This document shows positions 48,544-62,389 of a stretch of 64,000 nucleotides of DNA, in pieces. The position numbers and the translations under genes are program-made. Source of the stretch: Benincasa hispida. Taxonomy: Eukaryota > Streptophyta > Magnoliopsida > Cucurbitales > Cucurbitaceae. The stretch lies in contig NC_052359.1 of the NCBI RefSeq assembly GCF_009727055.1, positions 9,693,305 to 9,757,304 on the forward strand, given 5' to 3'. Numbering within the stretch: position 1 is the first letter of the stretch; each line of letters begins with the position of its first letter. A model generated the notes under the pieces. That model searched no databases. It was not told the origin of the DNA and worked only from the letters and a program-made list of their open reading frames with translations.

Positions 48544-49010
48544 TCACATGGTTGTATGTGGTTTAGTACAATTTTGGCGGTTATGCCCATAATTCTCACA
48601 CCGACCACATTTCACTTGTCTACGAAATTCTCCTCTGGATGGTATTCTTCTCACTCTCCGTTGCCCAGTTTGTGACACAAACTTTGGAGGAAGGATAATC
48701 TTTTCTACGTATCTAGAAGGTCTTTTCCATTCAGATACATAATCATTAGAGAGTCCACTGTATAAAATCAACTGCAAAGACTGTGGATGGGTATATTTCT
48801 TTCCTTGGCAGCAACAATTGCATGCGAACACGGGATACCAAGTGAGTCGAATTCCTTATACGTGCAGTCCTTCGTATGAAGATTGACAATACTGTCTAAT
48901 CGATTATCTCGCACGTGTACCCGATAACAATCAATAGGCTCCATTGTGAATTTAGAAGAATATGGACCAAATATCCTTTTTGACTGTCTACTTTCATCTA
49001 GTATTTTTTA
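48544..49010 (-). pseudogene. MULE transposase (mudrA-type) C-terminal remnant
   Basis: On the minus strand: a SWIM zinc finger (CTYKEFDSLGIPCSHAIVAA, about 48805-48870; the second Cys of the first CxC pair is Tyr), a frameshift, and then PPKFVSQTGQ-RRVRRIPSRGE. It ends in a CCHC zinc knuckle CGRCENYGHNRQNC (about 48560-48605) followed by the stop. SWIM plus zinc knuckle is the standard end of plant mudrA transposases. The gene faces the Ulp1 gene across the GAGA repeats. The catalytic DDE core is not in the window. Confidence 0.75.
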
Positions 49011-49339
49011 CCCTGCCGATTTTTGTAATTAGTGGATGAGTTCCTCGTTCTCACTTGACAAGGCACCTCAAAACTGAAGAATGGAAAAAGTGTTATGGTT
49101 GAACCAAACTGAACTAGTTTGTTTCATTCCGTTCAACGGATTCAGTTTGGTCTCAAAATTTAAGGGCACAAGAAACTGAACTGAATCAAGTTGGGTTCAA
49201 TTAAGTTAGTTAATCCCATTGTATGGTTCTAATTGAATTGAATTGATCAATGGCTGTTTAGTTAGTGGTTCAAAATAAGTTATATTGACCAAAGAAAAAC
49301 TAAACCAAACAATTTGTAATATAATTAATATAAATTATA
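49011..49339. other. Non-coding stretch with GAACCAAACTGAAC-type phrases
   Basis: No gene. Words such as AACCAAACTGAAC occur several times in both orientations, hinting at a decayed repeat. Confidence 0.4.
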
Positions 49340-49517
49340 GGTTAAATTCCAAGTCATGTCCTTCAACTTTCTCGTTTGTGTTATGTTGTCCAAAAACTTT
49401 AGAAAGTGTCTAATAGGTTCTAAAATTGAAAATTCAAAGACTTATTAGACACTTTTTAAAGTTTAGGCCAAATGTATATAAAAATTAAAAGTTTAGGAAT
49501 AAACATGTAATTTAACT
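49340..49517. mobile_element. MITE, about 178 bp
   Basis: The left end GGTTAAATTCCAAGTCATGTCC and the right end (inverted: AGTTAAATTACATGTTTATTCC) are imperfect terminal inverted repeats of about 22 bases. AAATTATA flanks on the left and TAAATTATAT on the right. The interior has an internal inverted copy of 'gtctaatag'. Confidence 0.5.
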
Positions 49518-49679
49518 TAAATTATATAAATATATAAAGATTTTTTCTTTTTTGAAAGGTATAATTCTTCTCATATCACTCTAAAGTCTCAATTGCATAT
49601 TTGGAAATATTAAAAAATAAAAAAAAATCTCTATCTTACCCTTTTATGAATGAAAAGAATCCCAAGAACCCTGATGTTT

Positions 49680-50746
49680 TCTTATCTCACCCTCTCAGCC
49701 ACTTCTATTGACAAACCCTCCTTGCCCTAATCTTCTTTGAAAGGTATTTTGAATTAGGTCTTCCGCCGGCTCTCCTTTGCCTTTCTCCCTCGCCAGTAGC
49801 CTCTCGTCTGGTCTGAGTGAGTCTCCGTCTCCGTCTCTCTCCGCCGGCTCTCCCTCGCCTCAGTCACTCGACTCGCCCACCGATCTGCTCAGTCGACACC
49901 CCACCGCCGGCTCAGTCACTCCCTCACAGTCTCTCGTCTGAGTCGACTACTCTCTCCGCCGCCGACACCCCACTGCCGACTCTCCCTCAAGGTATGTCCG
50001 AGACTCCGAAATCTGAATATTCTGATTTGTTAGAAGATAAAATGAGTTATAGTAATTTTATTTGTTTGATTTTTGGTATTTCTGAATGGTTATAAATCTG
50101 AATTTATATATGATTTTGGTATGTTTCATTTGGTATTTTTGAATGGTTAGAAATCTGATCTGTTAGAAATTCAAATTTGATTTTTTTGTATGTCTGAAAT
50201 TTTGGTATGTTTGATCTTTGAATGTTGGTATGTTTGATCTTTGAATGTTACTATTTGACTATTTATAGGTGAAATTTGAATATGACTCTATCGAATAATA
50301 ATGAGTTAGAACAAGGTGGTTCAAACTCCAACATCGATGAACATGAGCGAATCAACCCCAATAAACAATGTTTCTAGTGGTAATGATCAATCTACACCTA
50401 TTACATTAGATACCAATGATAATGAGGATATATTAAAAAGTAGTATGGAATCATTATAAAAGACAAAAAATTAAAGACACCATGAAAGCAATATGTAATT
50501 ATTGTGGAAAAAAAGTTAGGAGGAGAATTTAAAAACGGGACAAAGCATTTACATGATCATTTCAAAATTTGTCCCTTACGGAGACAAAGAAACATTAGAC
50601 AATCATGTTTGAGACCCACTAAAACCATTGAAGGAAAAGTAGTCCTAAATCCGATCATTTTTTATTATGAAGCTTCTAGAAGAGATCTTGCTTGTGCTAT
50701 GATTTTACATGAATATCCAAAAAAAAAAAAATTGATAGATCATTGA
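49680..50746 (+). pseudogene. hAT-type transposase gene, N-terminal part with BED zinc finger
   Basis: A pyrimidine/GC-rich leader exon (about 49680-49991) ends CAAG/GTATGT. An intron runs to the acceptor at 50268, and ATG 50282 opens MTLSNNNELEQGGSN. After a frameshift near 50335 and another near 50510 the frame reads a BED-type zinc finger: W of WNHYKRQK, CNYC, then HLHDHFKIC (C2-H/C pattern). LRRQRNIRQSCLRP and EASRRDLACAMILHEYP follow. These are the N-terminal features of plant RICESLEEPER/DAYSLEEPER-type hAT proteins. It ends at 50746, about 500 residues before the dimerisation domain. Three breaks make it non-functional. Confidence 0.7.
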
Positions 50747-50789
50747 TTAATTAGTTTCAATCTGGTTTAGGCAGAATCATGGTTCTTAT

Positions 50790-51918
50790 ATGGACATATT
50801 TAATGGAGCTTGTCCGCTATAGAATGTGGGTTTAGGAGACTTGTTGTCCTATGAGATTGGTCGGTGTCTAATACAAAGTGCTAAAAGCCATAAGGAGAGC
50901 GTTGTTTCTACAGTGTCTAATAATCAATAAACTGCTAGGTTACGAGGGGGCAAGGAGTCCTAATTCCTTGGATGGGCTACTCTTTAAGGTGTGGGAGAAG
51001 GGATTTAAGGGTCTGCAGTCCTAATCCCTTGGAGGGATTCTCGTGCAAGTCTTTTTTTGTTATTTGTTTGATCTATCTCCCCTTAGTAAGTCGGTCTTTT
51101 TAGTGCCTTGGAGGATTAAGATTTCGAGGAAAGTGAGGTTCCTATGGAAATCCGAAAGCCCCAAAAGAATCAACATTTTGGTATGGATTATGATTTCTGG
51201 CTCTCCGAATTGCTCGGTGACTCTCCAACATAAGTTTCAAAGTCATTTTTTATCTCCATCCATTTGCCCCTTTGTTTAGCTTATGGAGAAGATTTACGAC
51301 ACCTATTTTTTGTATGCCCTTTCTTAAGTAAATGTTGGTGGAAGCTATTCTCATATTTTAACTCATCTTGGGTTTTTGGGCATTCTTTCTAGGAGAATGT
51401 TTACCTAGTGTTGTGCAGCCCTCCTTTATCACCTAAATCCCAAGTCTTATGGTTGAATGCCGTTAAAGCCATTCTTTCAAAAATATGGTTTGAGAGGAAT
51501 CAGAGAGGCTTCCACGACAAACCTATGGATTGGTCAGATCGATTTGCTCCATCTCGGCTTCTTGACTTGTCATGGAGTTCGCTTTCCAGGTTCTTTCCGG
51601 ATTATTCCATCCATGACATATGTCTGAATTGGAAAGCTTTTATTTCTTCAGTTTGAGTTTAGCATTTTTGCTTGTATGTCTCAAGTCCATGTGCTGTTTT
51701 TTGTTATGAACTATAAGTTCCAACTTTAGGCTCCATTTTGTAATGGGATATGATGGGGATGCTAAGGTTGTGTCAACTTAGTTGAGATGGCCCGGTGCAT
51801 CTACTGACCCATAGCTTTGTTTGAAGTTGTAATCTCTTTCTGTTTCATTATATTCAGAGCACTAGTCTCTTTTCATCATATCAATAAAAAGATTGTTTTC
51901 GTTCCATTAAAAAAAAAG
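50790..51918 (+). mobile_element. LINE (L1-type) 3' remnant with zf-RVT domain
   Basis: Broken frames read the region after reverse transcriptase: LDGLLFKVWEKG, then FDLSPLSKSVFLVPWRIKIS and RKVRFL (51060-51150), the zf-RVT opening. The Cys/His part is degraded, and the tail SKIWFERNQRGFHDK... (51475-51650) is the usual end of plant LINE ORF2. The 3' UTR ends TCAATAAAAAGATTG and then an A tract (51909-51917). It truncates the hAT gene. 5' truncation is typical of LINEs. Confidence 0.7.
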
Positions 51919-52475
51919 GAAAGTGAGGTTCTTTCCTTGGTAAGTTTTACATGGTCATGCTAACACAATGGATTGTTTTACGAGGAAGTTGCTCTAGCTT
52001 GTTGGTCTGCTTCATTGTATTCTTTATTGAAAAGCGGAGGAAGACTTGGATCATTCTTTGACAATGTGAGTTTGTGAGAGTTGTGTGGGTTTTTTCTTTC
52101 TAACTTTTGGGGTTTTGCATGCTCTGTCATATACTAGTGATATGATTGTGGAATTCCTCCCACCTTTTTGGGAGAAGGGGCACTTTTTATGGATGGTCGG
52201 GGTGTGTGCTGTTCTGTGGGGGGAACAAAATAACCAGATGTTTCAGGGGTTAGAGAGACTCTTTTGATGTTTGGTCCCTTGTTTGATATCATGTTTCTCT
52301 TTGGACCTTGTTTTCATATATCTTTTATAACTATTCTATAAGTTCTATTTTGTATAGTTGAAGTTGCTCTTTAGGGGGATTTCTCTCTCCTTTGTGGGCT
52401 TGGTTTTTTTGTAGGCCCTTGTATTCTTTCAGTTTTATTTCAATGAAAGTTGTCGTTTCTATAAAAGAAAATACT
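51919..52475 (+). mobile_element. Second LINE 3' remnant
   Basis: After the first A tract the sequence resumes at the KVRF point of a related LINE. KAEEDLDHSL (about 52030) lies in the zf-RVT domain, and WEKGHFLWMVGVCAVLWGEQ (52168-52230) and FQGLERLF precede a stop at 52267. The 3' UTR ends TTCAATGAAAGTTGTCG and a short A-rich tail near 52470. Confidence 0.65.
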
Positions 52476-52594
52476 TGTCAAAGCCACCCTATAAGATTTC
52501 TAACTTCCTAGGTGGCTTTTGGAAAGAATTCCTGTTTTGAATAAGCATCCTGAACATCTTCCATCTTGACTTCAACAATTTCTGGTTTCCAATT

Positions 52595-52982
52595 TGTTAG
52601 GTATCCAAATCTTCAAACAGTAAAATACCCATCAAGACAATTCCCAAGAAATAGAGCAAGGCTCTAGAACGATTTATTTATATATTTCTAGGGAAAATTG
52701 CAATGGAAAATTAACAATAACATAAGAAAGATAGCCAATAGAACGGTGACAAACCAGCACTTACAAGAGGGCTGGAAATCCTCTTCCAAATTCCCAAACT
52801 AGAGAATCCCACTAAATTCTTCCCACCTTTCTCCAACCCTTCTCCCTCTATTTATAGTAAAAAAATCCAACCAACTTACTGATTATTTAATATTATGCCC
52901 TAACTAATGACCATCCTAATATTCTACTAATTATCCCAACAAATTCCATTATCCCAATAAATTCCTAACTAGGGGTCTTACA
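52595..52982 (-). mobile_element. Probable solo LTR, 388 bp
   Basis: On the minus strand it starts TGTAAGACCCC and ends ACCTAACA, with TG...CA ends. It contains a strong TATA box, ACTATAAATAGAGGGAG (about 52845-52861), in the expected position for an LTR promoter. No target duplication was found and no internal domain is adjacent. It lies just upstream of the YL1-like gene, in the opposite orientation. Confidence 0.45.
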
Positions 52983-53218
52983 TTTTCTGCTTTGTATTCT
53001 TATTGACCTTTCCCATATAGCTGCCCCCCCTCACCCTGTCATTATAGAACTTCTCAAATGTTCAACGCATAGGGTTCAGATAAACACCTTTCTTTAATAC
53101 TTATTTTCACATCCATAATTACATAACACGCAGTCTTTTAGGCTGCAACATTTTAACTAGGAAATTTGATATATTCTCATTTTATTGGTGCTTTCATCTC
53201 AGAAATTCTTGTTTGCAG

Positions 53219-53244
53219 TGGCAGGTTATCATCCACCCTCGTAG
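53219..53244 (+). other. 5' UTR part of the YL1-like first coding exon
   Basis: The acceptor-like TTGTTTGCAG ends at 53218, and the 26 bases to the ATG have no other start codon. This suggests an untranslated exon farther upstream, which I could not place. Confidence 0.4.
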
Positions 53245-55598
53245 ATGGAGATGCTTACTACAAGTTCTGGTGCCATGCTACCTCTTCTACCCCCTGGTAC
53301 AAGCAACTAATTTACATATTGTTTTATTGATTTGATGTAAGCGTAAATGAATGGGTTTGATTTTTTTTTTTAAAAAATGATGAGGGCACGAAAGGAAAGC
53401 AGGAAAATGCAGTTTCCCTACCCAGAAAGGAACATGTAAGAAGCAACCCATATCTAATTTGATTGGAGAAGTAAGTTAATGTCAGAATTCCTACTGTCAT
53501 TCGACTCACTCCAGCATGAGGTGCTGTACTGTATACAATCCAAGAGTCAAAAGTTTTAAAGATATCATGCAGGATTATTAACTGTTCTTTTTCATCTAAA
53601 ATTAGCCATAAAATAGCTTTGGAAGGAATTCCATGTAGATCTCTACCTTTCTTTTCAGCCATCATACAAGAACTTCTGAAAATCAGGGATCTCACAACAT
53701 TCAGGAAGCTCTAAGAATCCCAAATTTGACATGATGAAAATTCCAGCTTTTAGTGGCAACTCAGTAGAGGAATAGATGGCCTTTATGGGGAAAGGTTGAC
53801 TTTGGGTGGAGGACCCCTTTCTAATTAGGTTAGGTATGTTGGTAACTGAGCTTGGGGTTTTTGTTTAGTTTAGGTAGACTAGAGCAGGCTTGCAAGAATA
53901 AGCCCCCAAATGATCAAAATTCTTCAAAAGAGACATATGCTCTCCTATAAATAATATCTGTAATGGTTTATTAAGTTTGGGAACTAACAATTTAGTTGGT
54001 ATCTCATCTCCCCCTCTCTTGTATCTTCCTTTTAATGATGAAAGTTGTTTTTTATGTTAAAAAAAACTTGGTATAGATCCACCCAAGCAATCTGATTATG
54101 GAGATAACATTTCTGTGCACTGTGCTCAGCGTGTCTCTATGAAAGAAAGATACTTATATGTGTGTGTGAATAAATAAATTATATTGACAGTAATAGATAA
54201 CTGTTCTAGAAATAATTGTCTGTGGTACAGCCAACTTAGCTAAGTCACAGTTTTTCATGGTTTTGAGATCCCAATATTTAGTCAGCTGATGCAAGTTGGA
54301 ATATATATTTATTTACACTCGGTTGATTGGAGCAGTCCATTTCCACTAATGGTTGCTAATTGTGATAAATTAAGATTTGTTAGATGCATCAATCTTCTTA
54401 ACATAATATATGCACTTTTCATGTTGCACTATGTTGTCCGTGCTTTGAGGTTCAATATATTTCTGCGCAGACTAAAAAATGGAATTAATTAGCTTATGTT
54501 ATCTTTTAAATGTGAAGATCATTTTTGTTTCATTGGTTTCTCATTCAGTTAAAAAATTTTGGTTTTTTTTTTTTCTTTAAAAAAAAAAAATCTTCTATTA
54601 CCATAAATTCGAGAAATTTTTTGATCTTTAGCTGTAATATTGTCTTTGTAAAATAGTGGGTCAGCATCGGGGTAGAATGAAGGCCAAAGACCTCTCTCTT
54701 AGACGGTATAGTTCCCAACTTCAAACTCTTAATGGGAGGAGACAATCAGTGTTTGCTAAAGCAGGACCAGTATTTCTTAAACCAATTCCATCTACTGGGA
54801 TGAAGGGAGGCGATTTATGTTCTAGTAGAAGGAACAATGCTTTCATGTGTTTTGCTGCTTTGGTAAGTTGGTTCTTATTAATTGGTTTCTCTTCTAGAGC
54901 ATGCTTATTTTCAGTGAGTTCATCTGTTCTCTTTTTACTTGAAGCCTCTGCTGGTAATAATCAGTAGTGAAGAACTAAATAGGTTTTTCGACATAGTTAA
55001 AGACTCAAAAGAGAATATTTGAAAGAGGGACTAAAAAACAAAATTATATCTAATGGCACTGTCTCTCTGCAGAATGCTAGATGTGCAGCGGAGCAGACAC
55101 AGACCGTTACAAGAGAGGCTCCCACAATCACTGTTCTTCCTGGTAACAATCACTTGCAGATTTTATGAATAACAGTAACATTTAGCATCAACCTTCCTAG
55201 CAGTAAGTTACATTTGTACATGTTATCACCATGTAACCAGAACATTATCTGTTACTCGCAAATAGCATACCTCGCCGCGTTCTTACCTAATTGTCTCTCT
55301 CCCTAACACACACGCAGCATTGTCCCAGGCTATCATAATGTTCGCTGTTGCTAAACCTTATTTTAAACCATACATCGTGTTACCTAAAACTAAAATTGCA
55401 GGCAAGGAGAAGTCACCGCAACTGGATGATGGTGATTCTGGATTTCCACCTCGCGATGATGGTGATGGTGGTGGGGGAGGTGGCGGCGGCGGAGGCAACT
55501 GGTCTGGTGGATTCTTCTTCTTTGGCTTTCTTGCTTTCCTAGGCTTTCTAAAAGATAAAGAAAGTGAAGGGCCATATCAGAATGATCGGAGAAGATAA
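53245..55598 (+). CDS. YELLOW LEAF 1 / RF2-like glycine-rich organellar membrane protein
   Basis: Four coding exons join in phase: 53245-53296, 54657-54862, 55073-55142 and 55402-55598 (525 nt, 174 aa). Every border is GT/AG (G/GTACAAG, AATAG/TG, TTG/GTAAGT, TGCAG/AA, G/GTAACA, TGCAG/GC). Residues 1-86 are Ser/Arg/Lys-rich and nearly acid-free, like a plastid or mitochondrial targeting region. Residues 119-131 are acidic, 132-141 are ten glycines, then NWSGG and a hydrophobic, probably membrane-spanning FFFFGFLAFLGFL (147-159), and a charged tail. This layout is that of rice YELLOW LEAF 1, a chloroplast protein needed for normal pigment and ATP-synthase levels, and of the mitochondrial fertility restorer RF2. 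Which organelle applies here is inferred; chloroplast seems likelier. A poly-A signal AATAAA lies at 55658-55663. Confidence 0.82.
53324..53695 (-). other. Open frame in intron 1 of the YL1-like gene, not recognised
   Basis: A 123-codon minus-strand frame, of more balanced composition than most of the window (for example GRDLHGIPSKAILWLILDEK). No family is recognised, and no splice sites or promoter support expression. It may be a decayed transposon or gene fragment within the 1.36-kb intron. Confidence 0.2.
53745..54067 (+). mobile_element. LINE/SINE-like 3' end in intron 1
   Basis: The end TTTTAATGATGAAAGTTGTT then TTTTATGTTAAAAAAAA (54030-54067) has the same form as the LINE 3' ends at 51900 and 52460. 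A C/T-rich stretch CCCCCTCTCTTGTATC just before it is also typical of those 3' UTRs. The left limit is uncertain. Confidence 0.4.
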
Positions 55599-55689
55599 AT
55601 ATACTTTGATCAAATATATAATGTAGATTCTAGGTTTATACTTCCATACAATCTCAAAATAAACGTTTGTTTCTAGTCATGTTAAATCT

Positions 55690-57241
55690 CCATTGAATTC
55701 CTTTCCAGTTACTTGCCTTTAATTCAATATTCTCTATGGGTTCTCAAAGATCTCATTTGGAATTTCAGTTAATCAAAAGATATAGCTGGTGAAGGTAAAA
55801 AAGCTCACGAGTTCATCCATAAAAATGGTTGCTGGTTTGAGGGTATTTAGAGTCCTTGGGTGATCATAGAAGGCTTTTTAGGGTTAAACAAGTCATTTTT
55901 ATCCATATAAGACTAAAATACAAAATGAAGAAATGGTGGTAGACGAAGCTTAGTTGTAACTTTTTAGAGTTCTTTAAGCAGCACTGAGAGGGGTTCAGTT
56001 TAAATTTTAGTTATTTTATTTGGTTTACATTTACTTATTCTTTTGAGGTAAATTGGGTTTCTATCACTGTCGGTTAATTTTTTGTTTTAACTATTTTAAA
56101 TATTTTTCAGAAGTCCCTTTTTCATGAGAGTTGTGTTAATCAGTTGAATGATAATGGATTAGGGGTGATCATTTGGTTTGTTTTGGGCTCAACTTTGCAA
56201 CCACTTGCGTTTCAATCTCTGTCGATTGATTTTGTGGACAGTTTTGTTAATTCGACGGGTTGGACGAGAAAAAAAAAGACAATTATAAAGGGAGAAGAAA
56301 AGAGGAGAAGAAAGAAGAAGAAAAGCAGATGGTGAAATGGGGAGGGAAAATGTGATGGGGATAGTGGTATCAATTATAACTTTAAGCTACGTTTATTAGT
56401 GATTTTGTAACCATTTTCATTTGATTTTATTTCGAAACCGTTCAAAATTAGCAAAAAATTCGTTTAAAGATTTCACCAAAGCAGTAAGAAAAGCTATCAT
56501 GTAATTCCTTTTGAAAATAAAAGGCACAATCCTTTAGAAAGAGTCGTTGCAACAACATTTACATATTTTTAACTCAATTAGACTCATATTTGGTATCTGT
56601 GTGGACCATATGCAGACATAACTTCTCTTTTTCAAGGGTTTAACCATCTAGTTGCGCTTGTGATCTACTCCAATTAATACTTACCAATATAAATTGAGTT
56701 CACCTATTTAGCTCTTTTTGGGATACTTTTAGGAGCATAAACAATTAAACATATATTTCTACGACTAATTTAGACTAAGATAAGTAAGCATACAATTATG
56801 AAGGTCCATTTTGTCCTATGTCTAGGGTAAAAAATGAAATATCATGTTTAGACTTTTGTTCTATATTGCTTTTATGGAAGCCATGTATTACCCAACTTTT
56901 TCTACTATTAGATTCAATATAGTATGTTAATCTAAGTAGTCAATTTAGATTAACAATAAACATTGAATCAATAAAAACAAATGAAACTAAGTTTGAGAAA
57001 GTAGCTTGAATGCAAGTGGGACTTTTATTTATTTCATAGGAATCCACCTGTTTGAATCACAAAGAAAATATTAGCTCATAGTTAGAAAGAAAGAACATGA
57101 TAAAAATAAACTTGACTCAAAGTAATACAAAAAATGTCCAAAAGAAAGTAAAACTTAAAACCGAACGTAAAGAACATGAAAGGTATAAACTAAGAGAACA
57201 AATAATAACAAACTAGGAAACTAAAAGAATGGGACAATACC
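55690..57241. other. Intergenic DNA between the YL1-like and CBL genes
   Basis: No gene supported. The frame at 56144-56335 ends in a Lys/Arg run from GAAA repeats and has no splice or family support. Confidence 0.5.
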
Positions 57242-57343
57242 TCATTGACCAAAAGCACTGTTAAATCCACTTCTCATGTAATCGACTTCAGAATCATTAT
57301 CACTGACAGGATGAAGCCATGAGAAAGCCTCTTGATTGTTATA
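57242..57343 (-). other. Protein-like terminal exon fragment of unknown identity
   Basis: On the minus strand a TTTGTTAG acceptor at 57344 is followed by 33 sense codons and TGA (57242-57244). The peptide includes EAFSWLHPVSDNDSEVDY and ends FNSAFGQ, with normal residue usage for a protein C-terminus. I do not recognise the family and find no upstream exons before the CBL gene. It may be a leftover of a lost gene. Confidence 0.25.
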
Positions 57344-57344
57344 C

Positions 57345-58206
57345 TAACAAATCTTATTTACCGTAAAAATGATTAACAATATTCTGATAATAAAAATGAA
57401 CTTAATCTTTGTTGTTTTAAAATAAATCACAACTGTTGCTAGTTAGTTGTCGTCATTGCTAGTTAGCCATCACTATACTATTGCTATTAGTCGTCTTCAT
57501 CGTACTTGTCGAAGGAGTGGAAGACAAGTACACCAAAATATGAACATTTCATATGCCTAATTGTCCTATTATTTTTTAAATTGAAAATCCATCTCAAATC
57601 TCGCTATTTTTGACGATTCCAAATTGTCTAAATCTTGAAATCAATATTAAGCGAGTTGGTTGTTAACTGAGAACCACTCAGTTATATGTATGATCTATTA
57701 TCAATTGAAAATTTTGGAAGTGACAAATATCACATCACATCAATATCACAATTTAATATTGAAATTGAAATGAAAAGGAAAAAAAAAATTGATTGCTGAT
57801 GAAACATCGAATACTTTCCAGAGAAGAGATTAACTTCTTCGTCGTATGTTCTCATAATCCAACCCTTTGCTATATATTTCAACATTCTGATAACATCAAC
57901 GACCACTTTTCTTTCTCAAGAGATGCTTAATTGATAAACACTTCCATACTAAAGAAAAACTCAGCCAAGAATGCAAACAAAAGCAACCAGAGTTCTGCCT
58001 GTCTCGTGCTTAAAATACAATAATTCAGTCACTGAATAAACAAGACCCAAAATGACCCAAAGAACAACCCATGTGGAGTGAAAATTCAATGTTTGCCCCT
58101 CTAAGAAGTGGCCTATAACGTTTACAGTAGGGCAAACCATGATCTAAATGCAATTGATATACTTTATCAGCAGATCACGATCACGATCACAATCACAATC
58201 ACAACT
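57345..58206. other. Intergenic DNA and 3' UTR of the CBL gene
   Basis: The part nearest 58206 (minus strand, downstream of the CBL stop) should be its 3' UTR. A 'cacgatcacgatcacaatcacaatcac' type repeat of hexamers lies at about 58177-58203, just after the stop. No other gene is seen. Confidence 0.45.
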
Positions 58207-60313
<2,107 letters not shown>

Positions 60314-60329
<16 letters not shown>

Positions 60330-60358
60330 GATATCGCTTGATAATCAAAACACTCCAT
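60314..60358 (-). promoter_or_regulatory. Upstream ORF overlapping the CBL start codon
   Basis: If the first coding exon begins at 60360 (acceptor TTAATCAG), the mRNA carries an ATG two bases in, at 60358. It is out of frame with the main ATG (60329), runs 14 codons and stops at 60314-60316, inside the CBL coding region. Scanning ribosomes would have to bypass it. The context GCATGG has G at +4. Confidence 0.5.
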
Positions 60359-62389
60359 GCCTGATTAATAGAAGATGTGTATATGAGTTTCTCTTCAGTA
60401 ATATCAGAAAATGAGTAGAAAAGAATGCATGGAAAGAGAGAATGAACCTTTTAACCATTTCCTGCTTCCAATGGCTCACTCAGATGCCAAAACTTCACAT
60501 AACAACAAGAAACCTATTCTGGTCGAGAAAATATTTCAAGTACATTAGGAATTAATAACAAACGATAATAATTTAGTACAATAACATTTTCCGGGAAAAA
60601 AACTAGATGGGTCAAGTAGCTTTTCAATATTACATAACTGCAAGAACAAATAATAATAAATCAATAACTAATAAAACAAAAACTAGCATCACTGGCTACT
60701 TGATGACTTCCCCACCCAAACTTTCTCACGGTAAGTTGACTATCCCTGCATTGTCGTCTTCTTCTTCTTCTTTTATTATTTTATTTTATTTTATTTATTT
60801 AATTTTTTTTTGTTAAGAAACAAATTTCACTGAGATATGAAATTTGATTATCGTATGGGTTTACTCCCTTTTGTATCATTTTATTTAATCAATGAAATTG
60901 TTTCATATAAGAAAAATCCTTGCATTCAAAAAGGCGGTTTTGAAATGGGTGTGTCAAGTCTCAAGCTGGTGCTTTTCAGGGTGGTTCTATCAAGTAAGTT
61001 GATCATGCACAGGTTTTCATCTCTTTTGGTACAAAAAGTTGATATAGACAATAAATACTCCATTTCCAACAATTTGTATCAAGTATTTGCTCGTTTCAGA
61101 GAAGCATAGGCATGGCATCAGACACAAAAAAGACACAGTGCATACACAATCACATGTCATTGTCTAATTAACTAGGTTATGGAAACAGCACTGACACATT
61201 TACTACAACATAGATTTTAAAATATATTTGGTTATTTTAATATTTTTTAACGATTTCATGTTGCAATTTGCTTCAATAATGCTCATGCACTTATATGCTT
61301 CAAAAATAAGTTTCATGTTTTACTTCTACTGTCAAAATTTACAATTTTTCTCTTATATTTCTCTTTTGTCCCGTAATTTTAATTATAAGTTTCTAAATTA
61401 ACACTTCAGGTCAAGTTTTCATAAATTATTTGACATTCATTGTCAAGTGTCTAACATGTTCAACAATTATCTAAGACATCTCCAAAATATTCAAGAAGTA
61501 TTAGATAAGTGTCTATCGTGCTTAAAATATAGTTACCAATATGTCCAGTACATATCAAACAAGGATATGGTAACAAACTAATGTATACATGCTCCATACA
61601 GCTACAGCTTGTAATGTAGCTAAGCAAATAAGCTAATCAACCAGTTAAAATAGGCACAACAAGTTAGGTTTAAGAACTAAACAAAACACAGTTGATAGTA
61701 AGTGAGATACCTGTAAGCAATCAATAAAATAAATTTAAAAAAGAAAGCTAATTGGAGAAATAAAGGGATATCGTAATTTCATATTTCCAAAAGGCGATGA
61801 CCCTTTCCCTTGGTTGATAAAATAATCTGCAAGAGTCTCATTTTTTTTTTTTTTAAAAAAAAAAACCAACAACAACAACGAACAAACATACATACAAACA
61901 AACAAACTGCAAGCAAGGATTTGGAGAGAAAAGGGAGAAACAAAAGGAAGAATTAATATATCATGTGCAAACTTCGAAGGGGTTTAGCTACATAAGAGTT
62001 CTGTATACAACAATTTTTAATAAGGGAAACAAGCTGAATATTGCAAAAAGAGCTTCTATGCATTCAACTGTCAAAGAAAACATTTACAACGTGCACTGAT
62101 TGAATACATGTACAAATTTATAATATACATGACTCATGAAGGTCCCTGTCCTCAAATCCCAAAATGGAGATCCTTGAGGCTTTATTTGATAAAAAAAAGG
62201 GGCATCCTTAATGGATTAGGTAAACGAATGAGAAACCAATTCATAGTCTTCAATGAAACGTGAAAATTATGGAGTACCATAGTTAAAGTGTTAAACTGCC
62301 TCTAATCTCCTGAACTAATCCATTATAAGCCAAAAATCCATTTGCTGCATCTAGAACAGAACTAGATTATAGTCATTAGGCTATGATGA

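Noticed and set aside
49817..50095. Pro/Ser-rich 92-codon frame as a separate protein
   Set aside because: A GTATGT donor interrupts it at 49992, and it sits exactly where the leader exon of the hAT gene is expected.
55348..55575. Alternative frames over YL1-like exon 4 (both strands)
   Set aside because: His-rich or Met/Val-rich shadows of the glycine-codon repeat. The exon phase supports only the Gly-rich frame.
60607..61109. Two plus-strand frames within the CBL leader intron
   Set aside because: Low-complexity ends, no splice or family support, antisense to the CBL gene.
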